A DNA stretch of 32,937 nt from an uncultured Oscillatoriales cyanobacterium (GCA_903893625.1 CAITND010000063.1:1-32937); one strand, 5' to 3'. Positions 24,305-32,486 are shown, numbered from the stretch's first letter. The notes: generated by a model from the sequence alone, not told the origin. Made by a program: numbers and translations.

Positions 24305-25784
24305 CTGGGCGATTTCTATTGGCATCAACAGCTACAGTAACCTACAGCATCTAAAATATGCTAAACGCGATGCTGAGGCGATGGGCAATTGGTTTAAAGA
24401 AAAAGCCAAGTTTGATCAGGTTTTTCTATTTACTGAGGATTCACTACCAATTGCGGTTACCCCTTCCCCCATCCTCACCATTCCTACTTATGGTCACTTG
24501 CGCCGATTTTTGAGAGCGCAATTTGAGACAAAATTATTGAAAAATGGAGACAATCTGTGGTTCTTTTTTGCGGGTCATGGGATTCGTGCTGCTGACGGTG
24601 ACTATTTGATGCTTTCGGACAGTGACCCCGGTGATGTAGAATCTACAGCCCTCTCAGTTAACTTTGTAACCGAACGTCTGCGACGATGTGGTGCAGATAA
24701 TGTGGTGCTGTTTTTAGATGCCTGTCGCAACGAAGGAGACAGAAGTGGGTTAGGAATTGGTACTGATCAACATCAAGGAGTGATCACGTTTTATTCCTGC
24801 GCTCCTAATCAAAAATCTTATGAAATTGACGAGCTACAACACGGCTCATTTACAAAAGCTTTATTAGATGGATTGCAAATTCAAGGAGAAGGAAATTGTG
24901 CAACAGTAGAACGTTTAGAACACTATTTGCAGCATCAAGTTCTACAGATTAACCAATACTATAAAAAAAACGCACAAAATCCTTGCGTTAAAGTCGAACC
25001 TTCTTGCAAAAGATACTTCATTTTATTAGAACAATCCGCTACAAAAAAGGATACCGAACCTCTTAAATTTCAAGCGTCTTTAGCAGAAAATCAAGGTGAT
25101 TTATTACTAGCAGAACAGCTATGGATTCGAGTATTAGCAATATCTAAAGTTGATTTTGATGCTATCGAAGCTATTAAACGTATTGCCTTAAAAAATGTCA
25201 ATCAACCAGGGACTGCCTTGGATTTGCCTACTGTTCCCAATATTTCTGATATTAAATCACAACGAAGTTCGCTAAGAATTGAACTCTGTTCAGAACGCAA
25301 TGTTGACTACTCCAAACTTGATTCCTTACTTGCAGACGGAAAATGGAAGGAAGCAGACGAGGAAACTGCAAGAGTGATGTGTCTAGCTGCGGGAATGGAA
25401 GAAGAAGGATGGCTGCGAGTAGAAGATATTGATAATTTTCCCTGTGAAGATTTACGCACCATCAACCAACTATGGCTGCATTACAGTAACGGGAAGTTTG
25501 GTTTCAGTGTTCAGAAGGAAATTTACCAAAGTCTAGGAGGCAGAAGAGAGTATAATGCTGAGGTGTGGAAAAAGTTTTGCGATCGCGTAGGTTGGCGCGT
25601 GAAAGGAGATTGGTTGAACTACGAAGACCTAACTTTTGAGGATCATGCCCGTGGCCATCTGCCAGCCGTTGGTTTTCGTGGCGGGTCGGGCTGGCTCGGT
25701 CGGCTGTGGTTGGTGGCTGGGGTCGGCTTTGGGGGTTGGGGGTATGGCGATCTCTTCTCTCGCGCAAAGACTTGTAACCTGTAG
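24297..25784 (+). CDS. Caspase-like protease (C14, metacaspase type) fused to a GUN4 domain
   Basis: A 495-residue fusion. The N-terminal caspase domain (1-240) opens WAISIGINSYSNLQHLKYA and has catalytic H94 in FAGHGIRAADGDY and C143 in FLDACRNEGDR. A helical linker (about 255-300, QGDLLLAEQLWIRVL) follows. A GUN4 domain (about 335-456) is recognised by KWKEADEETARV, FPCEDLRTINQLW, YSNGKFGFSVQK and GHLP. GUN4 binds porphyrins/bilins in chlorophyll synthesis, so the fusion may gate proteolysis by a tetrapyrrole. The last 40 residues are a Gly/Trp-rich tail (WLGRLWLVAGVGFGGWG) from an adenine-free DNA stretch and end FSRAKTCNL. It is coupled to trypco1 by an 8-bp overlap. Both catalytic residues are intact. 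Confidence 0.9.
   Translation: MANWAISIGINSYSNLQHLKYAKRDAEAMGNWFKEKAKFDQVFLFTEDSLPIAVTPSPILTIPTYGHLRRFLRAQFETKLLKNGDNLWFFFAGHGIRAADGDYLMLSDSDPGDVESTALSVNFVTERLRRCGADNVVLFLDACRNEGDRSGLGIGTDQHQGVITFYSCAPNQKSYEIDELQHGSFTKALLDGLQIQGEGNCATVERLEHYLQHQVLQINQYYKKNAQNPCVKVEPSCKRYFILLEQSATKKDTEPLKFQASLAENQGDLLLAEQLWIRVLAISKVDFDAIEAIKRIALKNVNQPGTALDLPTVPNISDIKSQRSSLRIELCSERNVDYSKLDSLLADGKWKEADEETARVMCLAAGMEEEGWLRVEDIDNFPCEDLRTINQLWLHYSNGKFGFSVQKEIYQSLGGRREYNAEVWKKFCDRVGWRVKGDWLNYEDLTFEDHARGHLPAVGFRGGSGWLGRLWLVAGVGFGGWGYGDLFSRAKTCNL
25665..25743 (+). other. 79-nt adenine-free, G/T-rich segment at the 3' end of caspase-GUN4
   Basis: No A occurs on the plus strand from 25665 to 25743, in a genome of otherwise AT-rich composition. 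The segment encodes the Gly/Trp/Leu-rich tail behind the GUN4 domain. Such A-depletion would fit adenine-targeted mutagenesis (as in diversity-generating retroelement variable repeats) or an inserted low-complexity repeat; no reverse transcriptase or template repeat is in the window. Confidence 0.6.
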
Positions 25785-26140
25785 CATATAAGAACATCAG
25801 GCTTTTTGTCAAGCTTAATTTTTAGTCTTTTTTTACACAAACATCGGCTTTTTCCTAACTCAATACCTGGCACGGGAGAATTTCAAAAACAAGGGTTTCC
25901 AGTGATGAACTAGCAGCCAGGTTAACCCATTGCTTTGTTAAACGTTCAAGAGTCATTAAAAAATTGCATTGCCACTTTTGGGTCATAGCAATTGGCTAAC
26001 ACAAACTTTTCAGTAACATCTCGAATTTCATCTTAATCAGGACTTACGCAGAAACCGAGTTTCTTGTTCCGTTTTTATCAATATAAGTCTACTGTCCTTC
26101 AGAGAAACTCGGTTTCTTGAGCCTCATCCCTAAACTGTCT
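25785..26140. other. Non-coding stretch with repeats
   Basis: These 356 bases hold no convincing gene. They contain GGACTTACGCA (26039-26049), known to me as a common dispersed motif in cyanobacteria, immediately followed by the inverted palindrome pair at 26050-26117. The rest is AT-rich with nothing recognisable. Confidence 0.5.
26050..26117. repeat. Inverted pair of the dispersed palindrome
   Basis: Arms AGAAACCGAGTTTCT (26050-26064) and AGAAACTCGGTTTCT (26103-26117) are exact reverse complements of each other with a 38-nt spacer. They are downstream of the HxlR gene on its strand. Confidence 0.8.
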
Positions 26141-26533
26141 TTAGACACTGAGTTCTAATGGACAAACACAATGACTGTCTTGTAACCACTGTTCTCCAAC
26201 TTGCTTCAAAGCGACTAAAACAGGTTGTAATTGAAATCCCTTCTCGGTCAGAGAATATTCTACATGAGGAGGAATTTCAGCATACACCTTGCGGCTGATT
26301 AACCCATGCTTTTCCAACTCCCGCAACCGGACGGTCAGGGTTTTGGTACTGATACCGGGTAACGCTTCTAACAGTTCATGGGTGCGTTGATTTCCCCGAA
26401 ATAACTCCCGCAGGATGGAGATTGACCATTTAGTTCCGATTAACTCCAAGATGAACTCAATCGGACAGATCATGTCAATACATTGGTTGCTGTCCCATAC
26501 CTCTGTCGTTTTGTAACATTCCTTAACTTTCAT
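26141..26533 (-). CDS. HxlR-family winged-helix transcriptional regulator
   Basis: A 130-residue DNA-binding regulator. The family core is clear: CPIEFILELIGTKWS then ILRELFRGNQRTHELLEALPGISTK, the recognition helix LTVRLRELEKHGLI, the wing SRKVYAEIPPHVEYSLTEKG and a C-terminal dimerisation helix. N-terminal Cys residues (C6, C18, C24) may respond to redox or thiol-reactive compounds, as in YodB/HypR relatives; C6 is variable and this is inference. A strong AGGAGG lies 5 nt before the ATG. It is divergent from ppsA across 374 bp, so it may regulate itself and ppsA. Confidence 0.92.
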   Translation of the reverse strand: MKVKECYKTTEVWDSNQCIDMICPIEFILELIGTKWSISILRELFRGNQRTHELLEALPGISTKTLTVRLRELEKHGLISRKVYAEIPPHVEYSLTEKGFQLQPVLVALKQVGEQWLQDSHCVCPLELSV

Positions 26534-26907
26534 TCGCGCCTCCTAAAAAAACTTAATGTTTTTTAAAATATCTCTCAGAAGCCGATCTGTAGCCATTCTT
26601 TCCATTAGGTAACTAAGACTATTCTACCAAGAGGGATGTCGATTTCCAACAGACGCAATAAGATAAAAGTAGGAGCAATTCACAGCCAAGAATTCAGTCA
26701 GCCACCCCCTGATTTCCAGGTAAAACAAAATTGAACTCGACGTTTAAAGCTTGGGGATCAAGGATTTTCATATTTTAGAGGAAACACCAACTCTGTCTAA
26801 AGGCAGATAAAATCAGCCTTTTTTCTCAACAGACTTATTTTGCCATAAAAGTACATAAACCCTATCTAAGTATTAGATAGTCAGATACATTTGGAGTTAT
26901 TTAAACC
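26534..26907. promoter_or_regulatory. Divergent hxlR-like / ppsA intergenic region
   Basis: These 374 bases carry no gene that I can support. They hold a dyad at 26862-26880 close to ppsA, and a hairpin AAAGGC/GCCTTT (26799-26821) followed by TTTCT that could attenuate a leader transcript. GGAG lies about 12 nt before the ppsA start. Confidence 0.4.
26862..26880. promoter_or_regulatory. Dyad CTATCTA-N5-TAGATAG upstream of ppsA
   Basis: Perfect 7-bp inverted arms with a 5-nt spacer, 27 bp before the ppsA start and in the region shared with the divergent HxlR-family gene. HxlR dimers bind short dyads, so this is a candidate operator; no binding consensus is known to me for this member. Confidence 0.4.
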
Positions 26908-29337
26908 ATGTTAAAAACCTTACCTTTTAAACCCCTATCTCAATATAAAGAACAAGCATTAATTCTCTGGTTTGATCAAGTGGGAATTGAGGATATTGGT
27001 TTAGTGGGCGGAAAAAATGCCTCCCTTGGGGAAATGATTCAACAGTTACAACCCAAAGGAATTAACATTCCTCACGGGTTTGCGATTACCTCTTATGCTT
27101 ATTGGTATTTCATCACTTATGCCAATTTAGAACAACAATTAAGACAATTATTTGCGGGTTTAGATGTGGAAGATATTAAAAATCTTCGTCTTCGCGGTCA
27201 ACAAGCGCGATCGCTGATTTTAAATACTTTATTTCCGCCTAAATTAGAAGCAGAAATTGTATCAGCCTATCAAAAACTTGGCGATCGCTATGGTCGAAAT
27301 ACCGATGTCGCGGTGCGTTCGTCTGCAACCGCCGAAGACTTACCCGATGCTAGTTTTGCAGGTCAACAAGAAAGCTACTTAAATATTAAAGGAGCCAAAG
27401 CCGTCTTAGATGCAACTCGTCAATGTTTTGCTTCTATTTTTACCGATCGTGCTATTTCATATCGTACCATTAAAGGGTTTGATCATTTTAATATTGCCCT
27501 CTCCGTTGGCATTCAAAAAATGGTACGTTCTGACTTAGCCACATCGGGGGTGATGTTCTCCATTGATACCGAAACTGGGTTTAAAAATGCTGCCTTAATT
27601 ACGGCTGCTTACGGGTTAGGAGAAAATGTGGTTCAAGGTGCAGTGAATCCCGATGAATATCTGGTTTTTAAACCTACATTACGGGAAGGATTCAAACCTA
27701 TTTTAGAGAAACGCTTAGGCACAAAAGCGATTAAAATGGTGTATGAACTGGGACAGAAAACCAAAAACGTAGAAGTTCCGATTTCTGAACAGAAAAAATA
27801 TGCCCTCTCCGACGATGAAATCCTGAAATTAGCTCAATGGACAGTGATGATAGAAGATCACTATTCTCAAGTGCGACAATGCTATTCTCCGATGGATATT
27901 GAATGGGCAAAAGATGGCTTAACCGGAGAATTATTTATTGTTCAAGCTCGCCCAGAAACGGTACAATCTCAAAAAACAGGTCGGGTTTTACAACATTATA
28001 AATTACAAGGCAAAGGTCGAGTATTATTGACTGGTCGGGCAGTTGGGGATAAAATTGGACAGGGAAAAGTCCGGGTAATGACTAGCGTTAAAAATATGGA
28101 TCAGTTTCAAGCGGGAGATGTATTAGTCTCGCATAAAACTGACCCCGACTGGGAACCGATTATGAAAAAAGCTAGTGCAATTATTACCAACTCTGGGGGA
28201 AGAACTTGTCACGCGGCAATTATTGCACGGGAGTTAGGAATTCCGGCAATTGTTGGATGTATTAACGCAACAGAAGTCTTGAATACCGGAGATCTAGTTA
28301 CGGTTTCCTGTGCTGAAGGGGAAGAAGGAAAAGTCTATCAAGGGTTAGTTGCTTTTATGGTTGAAGAAACGGTTTTAGACCATCTTCCTAAAACCCAGAC
28401 TAAAATTATGATGAATGTGGGAAACCCGGAAGAAGCGTTTAAATTGTCAGCCATTCCTAATGACGGTGTAGGGTTAGCTCGGTTAGAATTTATTATTGCC
28501 AATCATATCCAAACTCACCCCTTAGCGTTAATTCATTTTGATCAATTACAAGATGAAACCGTTAAACAAAAAATTGCCCAATTAACAGAACTTTATGACC
28601 ATAAACCAGATTTCTTTGTGGATAAACTTGCTCATGGAATTAGTATAATTGCGGCGGCATTTTATCCTAATCCTGTTGTTGTACGGATGAGCGATTTCAA
28701 GAGTAATGAATACGCGAATTTATTAGGGGGTCGGCAATTTGAACCCATTGAAGAAAATCCGATGATTGGTTGGCGAGGTGCTTCTCGATATTATGATCCG
28801 AAATATCAAGAAGCATTTGCCTTAGAATGTCAAGCCTTAAAACGGGTAAGAAATGAAATGGGGTTAGCCAATGTGATCCCAATGATTCCATTTTGTCGGA
28901 CACCGGAAGAAGGACAAAAAGTGTTAGCAGAAATGGCAAAACACGGATTAGTTCGGGGTCAACAAGGCTTACAAGTTTATGTGATGTGTGAATTACCCAG
29001 TAATGTTTTAATGGCGGATGAGTTTTGTCAAGTGTTTGATGGCTTCTCAATTGGATCGAATGATTTAACCCAATTAACGTTAGGATTAGATCGAGATTCT
29101 GCTTTGGTAGCCCATATTTTTGACGAACGAGATGAAGCCGTCAAACGGATGATTGAAATGGCGATCGCAACTGTTAAAGCATACAATCGTAAAATTGGAA
29201 TTTGTGGTCAAGCGCCGAGTGATTATCCTGAATTTGCTCGTTTCTTAGTGGAATTAGGAATAGATTCCATCAGTTTAAATCCAGATTCGGTGTTGAGGAC
29301 AACTTTGGATATTGCTGAGATGGAAGCCTCCCTTTAG
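26908..29337 (+). CDS. ppsA: Phosphoenolpyruvate synthase (pyruvate, water dikinase)
   Basis: Converts pyruvate, ATP and water to PEP, AMP and phosphate for gluconeogenic carbon flow. The 809 residues show the family's three parts. The N-terminal ATP-grasp nucleotide domain has LVGGKNASLGEM and AVRSSATAEDLPDASFAGQQ. The phosphohistidine swivel domain has H435 in GGRTCHAAIIARELGIPAIVG. The C-terminal PEP/pyruvate barrel has GSNDLTQLTLGLDRDS and the catalytic Cys region GICGQAPSDYPEFA. Length is normal. It is divergent from an HxlR regulator with a candidate operator between them, and ends at a strong hairpin terminator 34 bp downstream. Confidence 0.96.
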   Translation: MLKTLPFKPLSQYKEQALILWFDQVGIEDIGLVGGKNASLGEMIQQLQPKGINIPHGFAITSYAYWYFITYANLEQQLRQLFAGLDVEDIKNLRLRGQQARSLILNTLFPPKLEAEIVSAYQKLGDRYGRNTDVAVRSSATAEDLPDASFAGQQESYLNIKGAKAVLDATRQCFASIFTDRAISYRTIKGFDHFNIALSVGIQKMVRSDLATSGVMFSIDTETGFKNAALITAAYGLGENVVQGAVNPDEYLVFKPTLREGFKPILEKRLGTKAIKMVYELGQKTKNVEVPISEQKKYALSDDEILKLAQWTVMIEDHYSQVRQCYSPMDIEWAKDGLTGELFIVQARPETVQSQKTGRVLQHYKLQGKGRVLLTGRAVGDKIGQGKVRVMTSVKNMDQFQAGDVLVSHKTDPDWEPIMKKASAIITNSGGRTCHAAIIARELGIPAIVGCINATEVLNTGDLVTVSCAEGEEGKVYQGLVAFMVEETVLDHLPKTQTKIMMNVGNPEEAFKLSAIPNDGVGLARLEFIIANHIQTHPLALIHFDQLQDETVKQKIAQLTELYDHKPDFFVDKLAHGISIIAAAFYPNPVVVRMSDFKSNEYANLLGGRQFEPIEENPMIGWRGASRYYDPKYQEAFALECQALKRVRNEMGLANVIPMIPFCRTPEEGQKVLAEMAKHGLVRGQQGLQVYVMCELPSNVLMADEFCQVFDGFSIGSNDLTQLTLGLDRDSALVAHIFDERDEAVKRMIEMAIATVKAYNRKIGICGQAPSDYPEFARFLVELGIDSISLNPDSVLRTTLDIAEMEASL

Positions 29338-29371
29338 GGAATCAACAGATTTAAAAGTGGTGTAAGTTAAC

Positions 29372-29407
29372 AACTGCTTTAGTATTAATCCACTAGAGCA
29401 GTTTTTT
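29372..29407 (+). terminator. Intrinsic terminator of ppsA
   Basis: A 12-bp stem, AACTGCTTTAGT with ACTAGAGCAGTT (one T-G wobble), and an 8-nt loop are followed by a T-run, 34 bases after the ppsA stop. Confidence 0.85.
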
Positions 29408-29448
29408 CTACTGTTTTGTAGGGGTGTAAGCAACAGCGCACACACCAC

Positions 29449-29513
29449 AAAAACCGGGTTTTTCAACAAATATTCAGGGTAAAAATCCAGTTTGAATCAA
29501 AAACCCAGTTTCT
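29449..29513. repeat. Inverted pair of the dispersed palindrome, diverged
   Basis: Arms AAAAACCGGGTTTTT (29449-29463) and AAAAACCCAGTTTCT (29499-29513) with a 35-nt spacer. It shares the arm sequence and spacing of the pair at 9596-9659 but with mismatches. Confidence 0.7.
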
Positions 29514-29634
29514 ATTTTTAATAGGGAAATGAAGACATTTTATCTAAAAACGAGGGACGTTTGACCCCTGGGACTCAAAAACACCTAAGTTACCGATGTC
29601 AAGAAGATTACCGAGCCTATGCTGCGGAATTTAG

Positions 29635-30021
29635 TCAACGGCTGCGAGGGTTGTCTAACCAATTCTGATATAAACGCGCTTTTTGTGCCAACTTATCTAA
29701 AATTAATTCATATTCTTTTTCTTCAAGATCAGGATTGGGAAAATTAATAATATTGACATGAGAATCATGATCATTATCTACCTCCAGCCCCAATGCTCTA
29801 ACATCACCAACGGATAATTCAATAATTCCAAAACATTTATCAATATATTGATAGCATAGGTTTGGTGTCAAATCACAAGATACTCCCCTTTCATATTGTT
29901 GAGTTTTCTGTCTAAAGCGTAACTCAAAAGCGACTGGCTGAATTACTCCATTTTCAGGATCAATCCATCTTTTCTTAGAAATAGCCCGATACAATAAAAT
30001 GTCGTTAGATAACTCATTCAC
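29635..30021 (-). CDS. Unknown protein, third gene of a three-gene operon
   Basis: A 128-residue soluble protein that I cannot assign. It begins LLYRAISKKRWIDPENG and has a central hydrophobic stretch CFGIIELSVGDVRALGLEV followed by SHVNIINFPNPD. I recall related cyanobacterial hypotheticals with the same LYRAI...VGDVRALGL...HANI order but no function. The start is GTG at 30021; the 27-bp gap to the upstream gene and common strand make it the last cistron of the operon. The LYRAI-RW opening recalls RES and ADP-ribosyltransferase-type toxins, but the other motif positions of those families are not seen, so this is only a hint. Confidence 0.75.
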   Translation of the reverse strand: MNELSNDILLYRAISKKRWIDPENGVIQPVAFELRFRQKTQQYERGVSCDLTPNLCYQYIDKCFGIIELSVGDVRALGLEVDNDHDSHVNIINFPNPDLEEKEYELILDKLAQKARLYQNWLDNPRSR

Positions 30022-30048
30022 AAGAGCTTAATCACCTAATTGATTAAC

Positions 30049-30609
30049 TTACAAATCATTAATAGATCGGTCAGTCGATAGCCAAAGAAGCAGTTGATAA
30101 ACTTGATCAAAAGAGGGATTTTTAATCAATTCGCTGTCTTCGCCTTGACGATAATAAACGGAACTTTGAAATTGAGAACTAACAGGAATTTTTACCCAGA
30201 CTTTTTTATTAAACTCCTGATTATCCCAAATTAAATGAACTCCCCCTCGACTTTCCAGAGAAGAAAAACAATAAGGAAAAACTCGAAAATCTTTTTTTAA
30301 ACGATCATACAGTTGAAATAGTAACTTAAATGACTCTGAAAAAGCATAATCTGACGGAATTAAGACTTCATCTTCATCATCCAAATCAGGATCAATAACT
30401 TTTAGCTCGGCAAGATATTGAAAAGATTTGTTAAAATTTGATGATTGACAACTATTAATTATCTGAGTTTTCTGATCAAAAATAAATTGAGAACCTCTAG
30501 ACAAAACTCTGTACTTTGGAATTAATCGCCCTTCATGATTAGCATCAAAATCGTTTATGGGATTATGATTATTGAAGCTGGTTTTTGGGGATTCATAAGT
30601 TGTCGTCAT
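30049..30609 (-). CDS. Unknown protein, second gene of a three-gene operon
   Basis: A 186-residue soluble protein with a low-complexity N-terminus rich in Asn and Ser (TSFNNHNPINDFDANHEG) and a more ordered C-terminal half: SRGGVHLIWDN, KKVWVKIP, VYYRQGEDSELIKNPS, QVYQLLLWLS. This half reads like an alternating beta-sheet module ending in a helix, a pattern I have seen in unnamed cyanobacterial proteins. ATG at 30609 is preceded by GAGGAG (30621-30626) that lies inside the last codons of the upstream gene, so translation is coupled; the gap is 5 bp. No catalytic motif was recognised. Confidence 0.75.
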   Translation of the reverse strand: MTTTYESPKTSFNNHNPINDFDANHEGRLIPKYRVLSRGSQFIFDQKTQIINSCQSSNFNKSFQYLAELKVIDPDLDDEDEVLIPSDYAFSESFKLLFQLYDRLKKDFRVFPYCFSSLESRGGVHLIWDNQEFNKKVWVKIPVSSQFQSSVYYRQGEDSELIKNPSFDQVYQLLLWLSTDRSINDL

Positions 30610-30614
30610 AGCAA

Positions 30615-31307
30615 TTATTTCTCCTCATTTAATAAACAATCATTAACTAATGAAATGTAACGATTCACATCGTCAGACCAAAGAGATACCTTTTCTTTAA
30701 GAGGTTTTAACTTATCTTCTGAGCTATGATCTAGGTTCAACTCTCGATAAATATTGCCAGCAAATAGAATTCCTAGTTTTTTTTCAGTTGCTTTTTGATC
30801 ATCATAAACTAAGACGGGATCGATAGAAATATTGATCTGAGAATCCTCAAAGGAATAGATTAAAGTGGCTGATAATGAGGGTTTTTTATTTAAGAAGTTT
30901 TTCCAATCTCCAGGTCTTAATAAGTAATCAGAGATATAATGATCTAATTCTTCTTGAGATTGAAACTCAATATGACCTTTTGGATTAATTTCCAGGGCAT
31001 CATAATTAATATGGGGAAAAACTTCTAAATATCTTAGAACTACATCTTGAAGAAGCACCTTATTTTCATAATATTCTCCTTCAATTAATTGTTCAAAAGA
31101 TATTTTATCAGGTTGAATAATAATCGTTACACCGTTTTTATAAACGATCTGAGAAATGATATCCGTAGTAAAAACTGGAGAAGTAACCGCCCAGTCTGCA
31201 TTAACAATTTTATTAATTCTCAAAAAATCAGGATTTAGCAAACTAGGATTATGATTCCTAGCCAGAATAACAAATGCTAATTGAGTGATTTGTAACTTTC
31301 CGAGCAT
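30615..31307 (-). CDS. Unknown protein, first gene of a three-gene operon
   Basis: A 230-residue protein from the ATG at 31307; an in-frame TTG at 31328 would add seven residues. It begins MLGKLQITQLAFVILARNHN, continues with NPDFLRINKIV and a beta-rich stretch VYKNGVTIIIQPDKISFEQ, and ends in a helical region. I cannot assign a family; the ILA(R/K)NHNPSLLNPDFL opening recalls unnamed cyanobacterial hypotheticals. A near-perfect extended -10 box lies 39 bp upstream, so this gene starts the operon. No membrane segment or signal peptide is evident. Confidence 0.78.
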   Translation of the reverse strand: MLGKLQITQLAFVILARNHNPSLLNPDFLRINKIVNADWAVTSPVFTTDIISQIVYKNGVTIIIQPDKISFEQLIEGEYYENKVLLQDVVLRYLEVFPHINYDALEINPKGHIEFQSQEELDHYISDYLLRPGDWKNFLNKKPSLSATLIYSFEDSQINISIDPVLVYDDQKATEKKLGILFAGNIYRELNLDHSSEDKLKPLKEKVSLWSDDVNRYISLVNDCLLNEEK

Positions 31308-31345
31308 ACCGGATATACAGATAAGCAAACATAGATGATTATTTG

Positions 31346-31354
31346 ATTATAGCA
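31346..31354 (-). promoter_or_regulatory. Extended -10 promoter of the three-gene operon
   Basis: On the minus strand TGCTATAAT is a perfect extended -10 (TGnTATAAT). Transcription would start near 31338 and give a leader of about 30 nt before the ATG at 31307. No good -35 was seen, which an extended -10 can tolerate. Confidence 0.6.
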
Positions 31355-31486
31355 TTCTTATTGAGGAATACTAGATTTTAGACTAAGCTAACCGCTAGTC
31401 CGATGTCAACTATCTTAAGTCTAACTTGTCTCTCTGTCCTCTCAAAACCCATCAAAAACCCCTCTCAATGAAGACGAGAAAATGAA

Positions 31487-31505
31487 GACAGCCCTGAAGG
31501 GCTGA
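31487..31505 (-). terminator. Hairpin behind rnz
   Basis: CAGCCC/GGGCTG around a tetraloop (31489-31504), 9 bases after the rnz stop on the minus strand, followed by TCTTCATTTTC. The stem and the adjacent ACTACG..GTTAGG match the galE terminator, suggesting a shared mobile or selected terminator unit. Confidence 0.6.
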
Positions 31506-31513
31506 CTACGAAG

Positions 31514-32446
31514 TTAGGAACGTCGGGGAATTTCATTGGTCAGGAAATCATAAGCCATATTGGTATTGGGAAAAATTGCTCTGGCTTCTGTTAATAAATC
31601 GTCCAAAACAATCGCATTTCCGGGGGCATAACGGGGGCTAAAATGGGTCATGATTAACTGTTTAACTCCGGCGGCTAATGCTACTTGTGCCGCCATTGTT
31701 GACGTGGAATGTAATCTTTGAAAAGCCATTTCTGCATCTTGATGGGAGAAGGTCGCTTCATGCACTAAAACATCCGCATCTTGGGCTAATTCCACCGCCC
31801 CTTCACAAAAAACCGTATCCGTACAATAAACAAATTTACGACCGATTTGGGGGACTCCACAAAGTTCTGTACCCCGAATAGTACGACCATCGGGAAGGGT
31901 AACAGTTTGTCCTTGTTTTAATTGAGCATAAATCGGCCCTGGTGGAATGCCTAATTTTTGGGCTTTTTCTACATCAAATCGTCCCGGTTTATCCTTTTCA
32001 ATAATCCGATAACCCAAGGCTGTTACCCGATGTTTCAAATAACCACAAACCACTTGATATTCTTCATCTTCAAATATCATCCCCGGTTCAATAGTATGCA
32101 CTTTAACCGGATAAGAAAAATGGGTTTGAGAATAGCGAACACAGGCTTGTAAATAGTCTGATAATCCTGACGGCCCATAAATATCAATGCGTTTGGCATT
32201 TCCGGCTAACCCACAACTGGCTAATAATCCTGTTAATCCAAAAATATGATCTCCGTGTAAATGAGTAATAAAAATTCGACTAATTTGACTGACTTTTAAA
32301 TCACTCCGAAGGAATTGATGTTGCGTCCCTTCCCCACAATCAAATAGCCAAATCTCAGCCCGTTGCGGTAAACGCAGAGCTATACTAGAAACATTGCGCG
32401 ATCGCGTCGGAACTCCAGAACTCGTCCCTAAAAAAGTAATCTGCAT
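31514..32446 (-). CDS. rnz: Ribonuclease Z (tRNA 3' endonuclease)
   Basis: Cuts tRNA precursors on the 3' side of the discriminator base so that CCA can be added. It is a 310-residue short-form (RNase ZS) metallo-beta-lactamase protein of normal length. Zinc ligands are in THLHGDH (61-67; H62, H64, D66, H67), in the HEATFSH region and in THFSPRY near the C-terminus. The tRNA-binding exosite region corresponds to the [18 protein letters not shown] segment. ATG at 32446 has GGGAAGG about 11 nt upstream. It is flanked upstream by the right end of a tnpB element only about 40 bp away. Confidence 0.95.
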   Translation of the reverse strand: MQITFLGTSSGVPTRSRNVSSIALRLPQRAEIWLFDCGEGTQHQFLRSDLKVSQISRIFITHLHGDHIFGLTGLLASCGLAGNAKRIDIYGPSGLSDYLQACVRYSQTHFSYPVKVHTIEPGMIFEDEEYQVVCGYLKHRVTALGYRIIEKDKPGRFDVEKAQKLGIPPGPIYAQLKQGQTVTLPDGRTIRGTELCGVPQIGRKFVYCTDTVFCEGAVELAQDADVLVHEATFSHQDAEMAFQRLHSTSTMAAQVALAAGVKQLIMTHFSPRYAPGNAIVLDDLLTEARAIFPNTNMAYDFLTNEIPRRS

Positions 32447-32486
32447 TCACTCGCTGCCTTCCCGCTTCAAATGCGAAAAAATATGC

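Noticed and set aside
25665-25791. Standard diversity-generating retroelement target
   Set aside because: No C-type lectin/formylglycine-type domain, no template repeat and no reverse transcriptase in the window; kept only as a finding to test.
25504-25873. Two Pro/Arg-rich minus-strand ORFs opposite the caspase tail
   Set aside because: Their composition is only the complement of the A-free G/T-rich tract; no start signal or family.
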